Assembly (NCBI GenBank): GCA_051294375.1
Contig: CM119270.1
Location: 10,805,790 to 10,869,789, forward strand
Length of the DNA: 64,000 bases
Source: Paraspadella gotoi
Taxonomy: Eukaryota > Chaetognatha
Direction of reading: 5' to 3'
The number at the start of each line of letters is the position of its first letter. Position 1 is the stretch's first letter. Both the position numbers and the translations under genes were made by a program. Under the pieces are notes generated by a model, which saw only the letters and a program-made list of their open reading frames with translations, was not told where the DNA came from and did not search any database. This document shows positions 38,125-49,724 of this stretch, piece by piece.

Positions 38125-38972
38125 TCTGATTAGTCAAAAAACGAGCCAGCGGACCTGACTAGCTTACGCATCTCTTATTTCTCTCTCTCTCTCTTTTTCT
38201 CTCTCTTTCTATCTCTCCTCTCTCCCTCTTTTTTCTCTCTTCTCTTTTTCTCTCTCTCTCTCTTTCGTCGCCTTCCGCCAACTTCTTAGTTAATTTTATA
38301 TAGAAAATAAAAAAAATTTCGGATTTACATAACTAGTCTAACTTGTCAAGTCAGATATTCTTTCCTTAAAACGAAAAAACCGCCAAAAAAACCGCAACAG
38401 GGGGTATGTCTCAGACACCACCCCAGCCACTTGAATGCCTTTGAAGTTAAATTTCCGATGATGAATCCCTAAATATTCCCGACAACTTAAAGCTGAACTT
38501 AAGGAAAAATCCTTGGAGGCTCATTTTCATTCTAAATCACTTGGCCAACTTCCTTAATGCCACTGTATTAGCAACTTTCATTCTACAAATTAATAAAAAA
38601 TAATTTATGTCAAAAGAAAACCTTAGCCGAAAGAGCTGCTTTGGACATGATTATTAAACAATATATAAGTTTAATTAAAAAAATTAGTATTTCTGACGTG
38701 ATTATAATGCTGTGGGTAACCCAAACCAGCAATCAAAATTCAATTTGCATCGCAAAGACCGCCCCATGAAAATAATAATTCCGTACTAAGGACAAAAAAA
38801 CGGAAAAATTAACGTTTAAATAGAAATGGCAAAGGCAAATTGAAAGACAAGATATTTGCTGCAAACATCAATAGAAATGCGCCTAAAGTCTCGATGACAT
38901 GACTTTTTCCACGGTGTGGGATTACCACTGCTGGGGCGTAGGGATTNNNNNNNNNNNNNNNNNNNNNNNNNT

Positions 38973-39022
<50 letters not shown>

Positions 39023-42000
39023 AAGAGAGAGAGAGATGAGAGGAGAGTTGACTGCGGTGTGAAAACAACCGAAGCGGCATAGAGACTGTTTGAGGGTGGG
39101 CGTGGCTGTGTTGGGAGGTGGGGTGGGAGATGGGAGAGTAGTGAGAAACTGAGGTGAATGAAGAAAATAGTGTCGAAGGGCGCGAGGGAAGGTTTGGAAA
39201 GAGGCGAGGAAGTGAAAACCACTAGGGAATTGAGAAACGGCGGGGGGGGGCGTAGGATTCGAGCGGAGGAGGAAAAGTAAGAGAATGAGTTGGAGCTGAA
39301 GGAAAAAAAACTAAGCGGACAGGGGAGAAATGAAAGTGGTAAATAAAATCTGAGATGGAAATTCTAAAGAAATAGGTTAAAAAAGTGCTAATTGAATGGT
39401 CTGGGGTGTCGGAGAAAAAAGCTCCTGCCAAGGTAAAGCTGGTTAAGGGGGAGCATCATCTCCAGCGCTTGACGAAGGCCGAGATTAAACGACAGAGATT
39501 TAATGATGTTAGGTCTTGAGATTTAAGTGAGGAGAGATGGAGGAGGAAGAAGAGAGAAAGAAGGAGAAAGAAGCGGGGAGAGAAAATGATTATAACAAGT
39601 GGGAGAAATAGAGAAAGAAGGGCGAAAACCGAGCGAAGTAAAGAGAATGAGAAAACATTATGGGAAAATACAAAATAGCATAGGGAAAAATATAGACAAA
39701 CCTAAAAAAGAGTTAATACATCATAATGAAATAAAGGCGCTAACGTATAGATAACAGTGTCCGAAAGACCAGATGACCGAATCAAGGATAATGGAGGAAA
39801 GAAAAAATAACTCTTCGGGTTTTATTGCTCCAACTCTATGTCTGTCTTTCTCTCCTTCATCCAATTCCTCCATCGTCACTATCTTCACGTTGAAGAGAAT
39901 TATTTGACCTCTATCCACTTCCTCCTCTCTATACTCCTCCTCTCCTCCTCCTCCTCTTCCCACCTCCCTCAAAGGTCGAGACTCTTTACCATCTGCAAAC
40001 CGATCCCTAATGACGTCATCCACAGATTCCATCCATTTCTCGATCCCCTTTTCTTATCCTTTCCTCTCTCTACTTTTTTCTTTCCTCTCTCTTTTTTTTT
40101 GTCCTTTCCTTTCCGTACTTTTTCCTATTTCTTTATATTTTTCTTTTAGTTCCCTAGTCTCTTAATCTTAATTCTTCCTTTCTTTCCGCCTTTCCTTTCT
40201 TTTCTCGCTTTTTCATCGCTGTTCCTTTCCTTTCCTTCCTTTTTTCCTTCTAAAGGTCAACTCTCTTTCCTTTCCGCGATGGGGCAATGAGGAAATCCCG
40301 AAATTCCTCTCCAGGATTCGGTCCACACCTCTTGTGAAAAAACTCCCTCCCTTTCTTTATATTCACAAATGGTCAACGCCCGTTTGGAATGCCCGGATGC
40401 CCCTCTTCTTCCCCACGCTGCCCCTCCACCTTCTTTGGTAACATCTACTTCGAATTTTTATCCGGCGGTTTTTTTTTTTTCTTCTTCGAGAAGAACAATT
40501 TTAGAGAAGTTAGTTGTCTGTAAAGTGGAAGTGATTTGATTTCAAGGTTATAAAATAATCATATATATAGTATATATACTTACTGATCATAAACGATATT
40601 ACTACAACAAAATTTAATCACTTTAGTTTTTGAGAGAGCGGCGCAAATAGTGATAGAAAAAACTTATTATATTTATGTAGATATATTAATTTTTCAGTTA
40701 TATAATTAAAAATAAAGTCTGAAAATCTTTTTAAATGACGTTGTTATAGTTTTTTTTCTTTTTTAATTCGTGCAATTAATTTTTTTTTCCCTCCACTAAT
40801 TTACGGTTGGTGAGCGATAGAGCGAAAGAAAACTTATCAGTGGTAGAGGGAGTGAGAGAGAGGGAGACAGAGTGGGAGAAGATAAAAAAAGGGAGTTGCG
40901 ACGTCCAACAATTCAACGCCCTTTGAAACTACTCCACGTTTTTTAATTATTTAAAGTTTTATTGGACGTCGAGTGAAAAAAAGTAATGGGAATAAAAGAG
41001 AGAGATAAAAAAAAAAAAGAATTAAATAAGAGAGGGAGAAAAATTAAAAAAAAACAGGTTTATCATCACATAACTTTTCCACTTTTAGGCCTGCGGATCA
41101 TTCAAACAAGAATGCATAAAGCTTTATACAAATAGTTTTTATGTAAAAGAAGTATATTTCTTCGTGTTTCCAAATAAAAAAAATTTCAAATTTCTTGAAA
41201 TAACGGTTTTAGCTTCTTAAGAGGAAGCCACCCAAAATCGCGCGGCAAATTTCTTTTATCGTAAACCTAAAAATTAAAAAAAACTTCTCATTCAGAAGAC
41301 GCGTGGTCGTTAAAGTTCATTTCTTTCTTTAAAAGCGAATTTTAATTCTTTTATTCAATTAACATTCAGCCTCCTACCTCCAGTGTAATACAGTACCTAA
41401 AGCCATAGTCATTCTTAGATTGTAATTGGAATCAATAAGGATGTGCTTGAAAATAAACGTTTAGTGTAGAGAGAGTGCCAGAACAGCCAGGAATAGCATA
41501 TTTAATGCATGCCTAATTACCATTTTTTTTTACCCTTAAAAAGAGTTATACAAAAATTGTTACAATTATTTAAAAAGTCCAAGACAACTCGTCATTGGCA
41601 TCTGCAATCGGATCCTCTGAGATTAGACAACAACTCTATGGTACCATAGGATGGTCTCTGATTCCACAGCATGCGACAATCGTTTATCTCTCTCCTTGTC
41701 AATAGTCTGCTTCCCCACATTCAAGAAAACTGACTTTTAAAGCTTGACCGTGTTTGCCACAGATGAAAATAAGTTAAACCCCTTGCAGCATTCCTTCCTT
41801 GTTCACCCAATTCCCGCTGTTTTGTTGTCACAGCATTTTTTAAATTTAAAAAAAAAATGTTAAAAATTGAATAAAAACTCAGGAGATACGGTAAAGCCAT
41901 CATCTTCTTTAAACTTAGAAAATGAAAAATAGATTCTTTACAAAGCGGCATCGTCGATTAGAAGGTTCTCTGCGTCGACCTTCAGTTCTTCCAAATCTAC

Positions 42001-45000
42001 AGAAAAAAAAAAATAAATAACATAAAAAAAAAATTAAAATAAACAAAAAGAGTGGGAGCGCAAACCTGTTTGAAAAAAAAAGAATAAACTAAAATTAATT
42101 TCGCTTTTAGTATTGGAAATGGTGGGGCAGAAATTCTATGAGAGGGGATTTGACAAATGTTATTCGTTTTCAAAGGATATTTTAGAATTTTGTAACGCCC
42201 AAATTTCCATTATTCTTTTTCTTTTTGTTTTCCTATGAAGAAAAGTGAATTTTTGGAAAATCGCCTCATAGGAATTGGGGTGACCTTCACCTTCAAGAAA
42301 AAAATTTATATGTTAAGAATTCATCAAAATCCGCTTCGCCCGTTTGGGGCGCAACTCTTTCCGACAGGTTTCTTTTATTTTATATCAGTAATATTAAAAA
42401 TTCCGGGAAAAAAACCAACCAACGCGTTTTGAAAAAAATTAAAATAAACCGGAATACACTTTTCGGAATCGCAACTGGGACCTCTTACTTTCAAAACCCA
42501 AGCTTTGGTACCCTATTTATAACTCTTGGTGAGTGACCCAGGCCTTAAAAAGAAGCGGAAAAGGTGAATAAGTTATTTATGGAGACGGGAATATATCGGG
42601 TCTCCGTGTGGTCAGCCACACCACTTCTCCACTCTCTCTCTCACTCCCTTCTCCACCTCTCTCTCTCTCTCCTCTATTTTACCCTAACCCAGATCTCGCT
42701 CTCTTTTCTTACCACCCTCGTGGTACATTGCTAACGAGGTTACGAACGCCCAAGCGACCACCACCGTTTTAACTTGGAGACGAGAGAGAGAAGCAAACGT
42801 TGCATGGAACGAATTTCTTGACCAAAAATTGCATTTGATACGAAATTCCACAGCGGACGATTCGCTTTGACGCAATCGCTTTTTCGGTGAATTCGACGGA
42901 TTTTTTGATATCTCAGTTCTCTCTCTCTCTCTCTTCTCTCGCTTCTTCTCTGCCTCTCTCTTTTTCAATTCTCCTACTCTCAGCCGAATTCCGTCACCGT
43001 TTCCTCTTTTCTTGACAATCAGTCACGAAAGGCGGGATATTCAAACAGTTTCAACCGATATATGGTTTTGTATCTTCTCTTTCCAGATTTGCTCCTCAAT
43101 CTTGAGGAACAAACATTCCAACCTTATTTTTTTAAGCGGGAATGACCCGCAATTCTACATATCTAAGCGCAAGAACAGAATCTCTTTTAGAAAAGCAGCG
43201 CCTCCCCTTTATTTAAAGACGGAGAGGCGTCCAGAAAAATCTATTCGAAAGAGTTCTTTTGGAGCGTTTTAAAAAGGCCTTCTTTTGGCCAATATTTGTA
43301 AACCCCAAAAATAAAACGCCATTCAAATATTTGTTTTATTATTATTATTAAATATTAATTTAATGACACCGGCATGGGCAATAAAATCGTACTTTCCATA
43401 ATTGTCAAATTATTAAAACTACAGGCAACAACAACACAACAACGTTAGAGATATAATAAACAACAAACAAACAACAACCAGCAGGGCTCCACCCATCCAT
43501 AAGAGTACGCACACCACGAAAAAAATAAAAAAAAAAAAATTATGGGGGAGGCTGAAAAAAAAACACTTTTAGCGTTAAATAATAAAAAAAAAAAAAAGGG
43601 GAAAAAAAGGGAAAAAAAATCGGAGGGTTTCGCTTCCACTCCCTCTACGGTTCGAGAATATTGAAAAAAGAAAGCAAAAAAACCAAAAAAACAAACAAAA
43701 GCGAATTTCCCAAGGGCCGTGTCGAACGCGATCACCTCAGGCTCCGGGGACGCCTAATAATTCCAGGAGGATGCAGACTTGGGGTGGATGCGGGGGGGAG
43801 CTGCCCGTGCGAGTGGAGAAAGTGGGGCTAATGGAGGGGGGTCAAGAGAAGGCGGAGAAGGGCGCTGAGGTAGTGGATACATTTTCAAGTAAGTAGGACA
43901 GAGGAATTTCATAGAATGGCAAAGCTTAGGAATGCGTATGATGGCGAATATGAAATAATATTAGTAAAGCATGTGAAGGAATAAAAGCATAACGAAAAAT
44001 AAAATTCGCAGTATGTATTTATTCGCTTGAGAGGGAAAGACAATAAGTTTGGGTATTTAGAAAAAAAACTGAAAAAAAGCGGTGGCCTGAATTTCAACAA
44101 TAAAAAAAAAAACAACTGTCGTTTGGACTCTAAATTTGAGATGCTATTTCTATTTCGAATGGACGAATCCTACGAACAAATATAAATATATAAAGATTAG
44201 AATGGAATAGAATAATTAGGAATAATAATAGAAAAAGAATAAAGTATAGTTAAAAATGAGGACGAGAAAGGCAAGACAAACTCGATAAGATTGTCCATGG
44301 CTCACAAAACAACATTTTCATCTCCTGACCCCGCAAATCCACCTGTAGATAAAGAGCACCCGAAGTTCACCGGTCCTTCTAACCGGCGACCTTTATTGTT
44401 GAATTCGTTCGTAATCGTTCCATCTCACTTTTCTTACTTATCAACTCAGCCCTCTCACACACAAGTTTTTGTTAAATGCGAATATTGAGGTTAATGTGCG
44501 GCTTTATTCGTATAAATTATTAGTAATGTGATGTGCACTTCACGTTTGAAAAATTTTTTCCCACATCAAATACCACGTTATTATCCATACTTCAACTGCG
44601 CAATATCAAACTCAATACAATTATGAACCATAAATAATTTAAACATTATAGATAACAGGCTTAAGATACGGAAATCCTCACGCCGTAGACGAAAGAATAA
44701 ATCCGATGCAGAAAGGCGGCAAACAAAATTCGGGAAAAAAACCCACCCCTCGGTGGCCCGGTTGCGAGGGCAACCAATGCACCTCCCACTGCCATGCACA
44801 CGCGGGTGGAGGAAATCTAGACGCGATCATAATTATGATAAAATCACAACTTGCACATAACATAGGATCCGACGACGACTATCCTCAAGGCCGTCAGTAA
44901 CACTCGCTAACGAACATAAACTCAATGCAACCGACACGTAACAAATCCGAAAACACGCTGGCCGCGGCACAGCACCCGCAATATGCTTCCTGTTTCTCGA

Positions 45001-48000
45001 GCGGAGGAGGAAAAGTAAGAGAATGAGTTGGAGGCTGAAGGAAAAAAAACTAAGCGGACAGGGGAGAAATGAAAGTGGTAAATAAAATCTGAGATGGAAA
45101 TTCTAAAAGAAATAGGTTAAAAGTGCTAATGAATGGTCTGGGGTGTCGGAGAAAAAAAGCTCCTGCCAAGGTAAAGCTGGTTAAGGGGGAGCATCATCTC
45201 CAGCGCTTGACGAAGGCCGAGATTAAACGAGAGATTTAATGATGTTAGGTTCTTGAGATTTAATGGAGGAGAGATGGAGAGAAAGAAGGAGAGAAAGAAG
45301 GAGAGAAAGAAGCGGGGAGAGAAAATGATTATAACAAGTGGGAGAAATAGAGAAAAGAAGGCGAAAACCGAGCGAAGTAAAGAGAATGAGAAAACATTAT
45401 GGGAAAATACAAAATAGCATAGGGAAAAATAGACAAACCTAAAAAAGAGTTAAATACATCATCACATAAATAAGCGTAAGCGTATTAAGTGTCCGAAAGA
45501 CCAGATGACCGAATCAAGGATAATGGAGGAAAGAAAAAAAAAACTCTTCGGGTTTTATTGCTCCAACTCTATCGTCTTCTTTCTCTCCTTCATCCAATTC
45601 CTCCATCGTCACTATCTTCACGTTGGAAGAGAATTATTTGACCTCTATCCACTTCCTCCCTCTCTACCTACTCCTCCTCCTCCTCCTCCTCCTCTTCCCA
45701 CCTCCCTCAAAGGTCGAGACTCTTTACCATCTGCAAACCGATCCCTAATGACGTCATCCACAGATTCCATCCATTCTCGATCCCCTTTTCTTATCCTTTC
45801 CTCTCTCTACTTTTTTCTTTCCTCTCTCTTTTTTTTTGTCCTTTCCTTTCCGTACTTTTTCCTATTTCTTTATATTTTTTCTTTTAGTTCCCTAGTCTCT
45901 TTAATCTTAATTCTTCCTTCTTTTTTCCGCCTTTCCTTTCTTTTCCTCGCTTTTTCATCGCTGTTCCTTTCCTTTCTTCCTTTTTTCCTTCTAAAGGTCA
46001 ACTCTCTTTCCTTTCCGCGATGGGGCAATGAGGAAATCCCGAAATTCCTCTCCAGGATTCGGTCCACACCTCTTGTGAAAAAACTCCCTCCCTTTTCTTT
46101 ATATTCACAAATGGTCAACGCCCGTTTGGAATGCCCCGGATGCCCCTCTTCTTCCCCACCTGCCTCCACCTTCTTTGGTAACATCTAACTTCGAATTTTT
46201 ATCCGGCGGTTTTTTTTTCTCTCTTCGAGAAGAACAATTTTAAAGAGAGTTAGTTGTCTGTAAAGGTGGGAAGTGATTTGATTTCAAGGTTATAAAATTA
46301 ATCATATATATAGTATATACTTACTGATCATAAACGATATTACTACAACAAAATTTAATCACTTTAGTTTTGAGAGAGCGGCGAAATAGTGATAGAAAAA
46401 ACTTATTATATTTATGTAGATATATTAATTTTTCAGTTATATAATTAAAAATAAAGTTGAAAATCTTTTTAAATGACGTTGTTATAGTTTTTTTTCTTTT
46501 TTAATTCGTGCAATTAATTTTTTTTCCCTCCACTAATTTACGGTTGGTGAGCGATAGAGCGAAAGAAAACTTATCAGTGGTAGAGAGTGAGAGAGAGGGA
46601 GACAGAGTGGGAGAAGATAAAAAAAGGGAGTTGCGACGTCCAACAATTCAACGCCTTTGAAACTACTCCACGTTTTTTAATTATTTAAAGTTTTATTGGA
46701 CGTCGAGTGAAAAAAAGTAATGGGATAAAAGAGAGATAGAGAAAAAAAAAGAATTAATAAAGAGAGGGAGAAAATTTAAAAAAAAAACAGGTTTTATGCA
46801 TCACATAACTTTTCCACTTTTAAAGAGAAAAGGTTGAGATAAGTTATTTATGAGACGGGAATATATCGGTCTCGGTGTCAGCCACACACTCTCACTCTCT
46901 CTCTCACTCCCTCTCTCACTCTCTCTCTCTCTCTCTCTCTATTTTACCCTAACCCAGATCTCGCTCTCTTTTTCTTACACCCCTCGTGGTACATTGCTAA
47001 GCGAGGTTACGAACGCCAGCGCCACCACCGTTTTAACTTGAGCGGAGAAGCAAAGTTGATGGAAGGAATTTCTGACAAAAATTTTGATACGAAATCCAAG
47101 GGGACGATTCGCTTTGACGCAATCGCTTTTTCGGTGATTCGACGGGATTTTTTTGATATCTCAGTCTCTCTCTCTCTCTCTCTCGCTTTCTCTCTCTCTC
47201 TTCTTTTCAATTCTTACTCTCAGCCGAATCCGTCACGTTTTCCGCTTTTCTTGACAATCAGTCACGAAAGGCGGAATCAAACAGTTTCAAACTGATATAT
47301 GAGTTTTTCTTTCTCTATCCAGATTTTGCTCTCAATCTTGAGGAAACATCAACTTATTTTTTTAAGCGGGAATGAGCCGCAATTCTACATATCTAAGCGC
47401 AAGAAGAATCTCTTAGAAAGCAGCGCTCCCCTTTATTTAAAAGGAGAGGGTCCAGAAAAATCTATTCGAAAAGAGTTCTTTGGAGGTTTTAAAAAGGCCT
47501 TCTTTTGGCCAATATTTGTAAAACCCAAAAATAAACGCCATTCAAATATTTGTTTTATTATTATTATTAAATATTAATTTTAATGACACCATGGGCAATA
47601 AAATCGTACTTTTCCATAATGTCTATAAAACTACAGGCAACAACAACAACAACAACGTTAGAGATAATAAACAACAACAACAACAACCAGCGTGGTCTCC
47701 ACCCATCCATAAAGAGTAGCAGCACCACAAAAAAAAAAAAAAATAATGGGAGGCTTGAATAAAAAACTTTTAGCGTTAAATAATAAAAAAAGGGGAAAAA
47801 AAGAAAAAAATCGGAGGGTTTCGCTCCCATCCCTCTACGGTCGAGAAATGAAAAAAAAAAAAATCAAACAAAAGATCCAGCGTCGAACGCGATCACCTCA
47901 GGCTCCGGGACGCTTAATTAATCCGGAGGATGAGACTTGGGGTGGGGGGGGGGTGAGTGGAGAAGTGGGTAATGGAGGGGGGTCCAAGGAGGGGGAAAAA

Positions 48001-48885
48001 GGGGAGGAGGTAGTGATACATTTAAGTAAGTAGACAGGGATTTCATAGAATGAAAGTAGAATGGTATGATGCGAATGAAATAATATTAGTAAAGGATGTG
48101 AAGGAATAAAAGATAACGAAAAATAAAATCAGTATATTTGATTCGCTAGAGGAAAGACAATAAGTTTGGGTTTGAGATAAAAAACTGAAAAGCGGTGGAA
48201 TTTCAAATTAAAAAAAAAACAACTGTCGTTTAGACTCTAATTAGATGCTATTTCTAATTAGAATGGGACGAAATCTCTAAAAAAATATGATAGAATAGTA
48301 TAGAATGGAATAGAATATATAGGATATAATAGAAAAGAATAAAGTATAGTAAAATGAGGACGAGAAGCAACGACAACTGATAAGATGTCCATGGCCACAA
48401 CAACAACATTTTCATCTCCTGACCCGCAAATCCACCTGTGAGATAAAAGACCCGAAGTTCACCGTCCTTCTAACCGGACCTCTTATCGTTGGAATTCGTT
48501 CGGAATCTTCATTCTCACTTTTCTTACTTATCCTCAGCCTCTCACACACAAAGTTTAAATGGAATATGAGGTTTGTGCGTTTGTAAATATTGTATTGACT
48601 TTAATTTGAAAAATTTCCAAAAAAAACTTTTCATCTTCCTAAAACTTGATAAACATTAGATGTTGAAACGACCTCACGCGATAATGATGCAGAAAAAATG
48701 GAAAAACGTTGGCAATGAGCCTCTCACGCCATCGTGAGAAATCTGACGCGATCATATATAAAAACATCGCATAAAATTAGGCGAAATGTAAAGCGATAAA
48801 CATCGCATAAAAATTAATCGGACGCGCGAAAAAATACGGGACTCGAATCTCGATGGCTAACCCCAGTGGCGCTGGCCGCCAATTA

Positions 48886-48982
<97 letters not shown>

Positions 48983-49724
48983 AGAGAGTGTGTGTTATCA
49001 AATAATAAAGTACGAGGAAATGGCTTAATTTCACAAATTATTTTACAAGTCGGTATAACGTTATCTGCTCATAAAAATCAGTAATTAAGTATGAAATGAG
49101 AAATTGGCATTTTAATTACGTAGTTTATGGCGTCGAAAGTGAAAAAGTTTTATGTGTGATTTAATATTTCCATTTTTTACGGTAAAAGAGGAAAATACAA
49201 CTAATTCAAAGCGACATTTGCTGCTCTTTTTATTTCTTTCTTTTTCTTTTCTTCTGTCCTTCTATTTAACCCGATTTCTGGTTCTCTTTTCCATTTTTTT
49301 CCCCTTTTGTCTCCATCTGTCCCTTCGCTTTCAATATTTAAAACCTTCCGAGTATAAATCCTCATCTGCTCCTACTTCAGCTCCTGCTGCTGCTCCTACT
49401 CATTCACCCGCTCCCCCAATTTCAAAACAAAAAAATGGTGGCTTTTTTAACGACCGCTTGTTTTTTGTCCCCTTTTTCTGTAGACTAAGAAAGTAGAAAA
49501 TCAGAAAATTCCTAAAAAGATAAATTCTTAACTTTAAAACACAATAAACCGTTTTGAAGTTTTTTATTGATTAATAATGGTTGACTTTTTCTCGTTTGTT
49601 TGTTTACCTCTTTACAGATCGGGAATTTGCCTGCGTCGGCGAGTGGACGGAAGGCAGCAACCATTACCTCGTGGGAAAGTTTCTGCTGCAGAACGGAAGT
49701 CGGGACGACATGTATCGTTGTACG
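23876..49724 (+). CDS. Partial multi-exon gene: cysteine-rich arthropod protein of the DUF7044/7043/7042 type
   Basis: Four exons are seen: 23876-23946, 24048-24167, 28852-29022 and 49618-49724. All have AG acceptors and GT donors (gtaaga, gtaagt, gtgagt, gtaagt), and intron phases 1, 1 and 1 join without a frameshift or stop. The spliced product is about 156 residues. It keeps the order of conserved blocks that I recall from an uncharacterised arthropod family: CYMC...KHPNVLQYKE, then GDANLYSMFK, then PCPF..PYQFTYDDGY with SRIDSC, then C.GEW.EGSNHYLVGKF ending YRC. This corresponds to DUF7044, DUF7043 and the start of DUF7042 in Pfam naming (from memory). Many paired cysteines suggest an extracellular protein; function is unknown. 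The first exon begins in phase 2, so the signal peptide and N-terminal exons lie upstream, and the C-terminal exons were not found. Introns are 101 bp, 4.7 kb and 20.6 kb. Family assignment is inference without a database search. Confidence 0.8.
24048..24167 (+). CDS. Internal exon 2 of the DUF7044-type gene
   Basis: The exon follows a 101-bp intron (acceptor tgtatccag, donor gtaagt). Reading on from exon 1 it gives S-HLSGQKGLCFGEDV, then TRDEINIDDVCKLI and LGDANLYSMFK. The two cysteines flanking an acidic linker and the GDxxLYSMF ending are what closes the first domain in the family members I recall. No stop occurs in the joined frame. The exon ends in phase 1. Confidence 0.82.
24893..25222. 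repeat. GA-rich minisatellite, 27-bp unit, partly duplicated
   Basis: The unit GGATGGAGGAAAAGATGG followed by AGGAGGAAA repeats about 11 times with variation. A longer-range duplication is visible, as ggaggaaaggatataaaagaaaatgaaat occurs at both about 25060 and 25194. It lies in intron 2 of the gene. Long serine/proline/phenylalanine-rich frames on the minus strand come from the repeat. Confidence 0.9.
27289..27340. repeat. (TCG)n triplet array in intron 2
   Basis: About 16 near-perfect tcg triplets. The open frame over it reads poly-arginine and is not a gene. Confidence 0.95.
28852..29022 (+). CDS. Internal exon 3 of the DUF7044-type gene (DUF7043-like domain)
   Basis: Acceptor cctttccgcag, donor gtgagt. 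The phase-1 join to exon 2 makes a glutamate codon. The exon reads ETSSAIPCPFKPPYQ, FTYDDGYQVCDNRDS, RIDSCADDTKVIFRQKSC and PDWKEQPPH. The pattern CPF...FTY.dG...C....SR.DSC.dd......y..C matches the cysteine spacing of DUF7043 domains as I remember them. Codons are GC-rich. The preceding intron is 4.7 kb and holds the GA-rich minisatellite. The exon ends in phase 1 at a histidine plus one base. Confidence 0.85.
29738..30103. repeat. 30-bp minisatellite, about 12 copies
   Basis: The unit TTTTCATCTCTAAAAGGCCA followed by TCCTGCCTTC repeats with few changes. Because 30 is divisible by three, the minus strand stays open as a 10-residue repeat (EMKRRQDGLL-like, 118 residues). It lies in intron 3, lacks splice or promoter context, and is best read as a non-coding minisatellite. 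Confidence 0.95.
31953..32085. repeat. (CT)n-rich microsatellite in intron 3
   Basis: A long imperfect CT tract. It is preceded by a moderately GC-rich stretch (31500-31940) with no supported exon and followed by 1.4 kb of unannotated DNA. Confidence 0.95.
33500..34860. repeat. Decayed tandem array, unit about 100-130 bp
   Basis: A phrase like cctcgctacccacctgtaaaccactacactcatgaagcc recurs with changes at about 33524, 33604, 33715, 33850, 34010, 34105, 34217, 34318, 34416, 34591, 34708 and 34838. Between repeats a shared tail (atagt.taagtg..ggtggacagca.gaa.aattt) is often recognisable. Base composition is richer in C and A than the flanks. No protein-coding sign was seen. Confidence 0.65.
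35950..36670. mobile_element. 0.7-kb palindromic (fold-back) element
   Basis: The arms at about 35950-36262 and 36350-36665 are reverse complements. Shared landmarks read outward from the centre: caattgaccatttcacttcttttca, aaacttttagcc, a CT/GA tract, acaaatttgttaat, gctgatgaag and cgaaa(a)catgtccg. The spacer is about 90 bp. No protein is encoded. The outer module is the same kind found in the 5.6-kb and 20.4-kb elements. No target duplication was located. Confidence 0.75.
37588..37862. repeat. Degenerate short tandem array (about 25-bp units)
   Basis: Variants of atcatcgcatcaat followed by atttggtt recur about ten times with variable spacing, from the atgattgattcattgagtcaatg start to tttggtctatcatg. 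No coding potential was seen. It is followed directly by CT-rich microsatellites. Confidence 0.65.
39261..44980. repeat. Copy A of a head-to-tail tandem duplication
   Basis: The copy begins gagcggaggaggaaaagtaag and is matched in the same order by 44999-48885. It contains a mixed CT/T-rich stretch (39840-40270), AT-rich sequence, the inserted 1457-bp TIR element, a (CT)n-rich part (42620-42960) and a poorly conserved end. It lies in the large intron between exons 3 and 4. The end is set by the last shared words (cgctggccg, 44956), which directly precede copy B. Confidence 0.9.
41088..42544. mobile_element. 1457-bp TIR element with TTA duplications, PIF/Harbinger-like, non-autonomous
   Basis: The left end GGCCTGCGGATCATTCA and the reverse-complemented right end GGCCTGGGTCACTCACCA are imperfect inverted repeats of about 20 bp. 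They are flanked by TTA at 41085-41087 and 42545-42547. Copy B of the surrounding duplication has a clean single-TTA empty site (cacttttaaagag at about 46815). A TWA 3-bp duplication and GGC-type ends fit PIF/Harbinger. No transposase or Myb-like gene is recognisable inside, so it is probably non-autonomous; Tc1/mariner with TA is a less likely alternative. Confidence 0.72.
44999..48885. repeat. Copy B of the tandem duplication
   Basis: It is colinear with copy A, starting gagcggagg at 44999. Pairs include 39840-40270 with 45565-46010, 40800-41085 with 46535-46818, 42545-43400 with 46820-47610, and 44290-44500 with 48390-48560. It lacks the 1457-bp element and is increasingly shorter than A toward its end through small deletions; identity falls clearly after about 48000. 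No gene was recognised. Confidence 0.9.
48889..48988. repeat. (GA)n microsatellite, about 100 bp
   Basis: A nearly pure GA tract ending in (TG)4. It immediately follows the end of duplicated copy B, so it may mark the duplication breakpoint. Confidence 0.97.
49618..49724 (+). CDS. Internal exon 4 of the DUF7044-type gene (start of DUF7042-like domain)
   Basis: Acceptor ctctttacag, donor gtaagt. Joined in phase to exon 3 it reads DREFACVGEWTEG, SNHYLVGKFLLQNGS and RDDMYRCT. The C..xW.EG..hYLVGK......D..YRC pattern matches the opening of the third domain in the family. Homologues I recall follow YRC with FVYE-type sequence; a later exon should supply this, but none was found in the 14.3 kb downstream, which contains many N-gaps. 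The distance from exon 3 (20.6 kb) is inflated by the tandem duplication and repeats between them. Confidence 0.82.
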
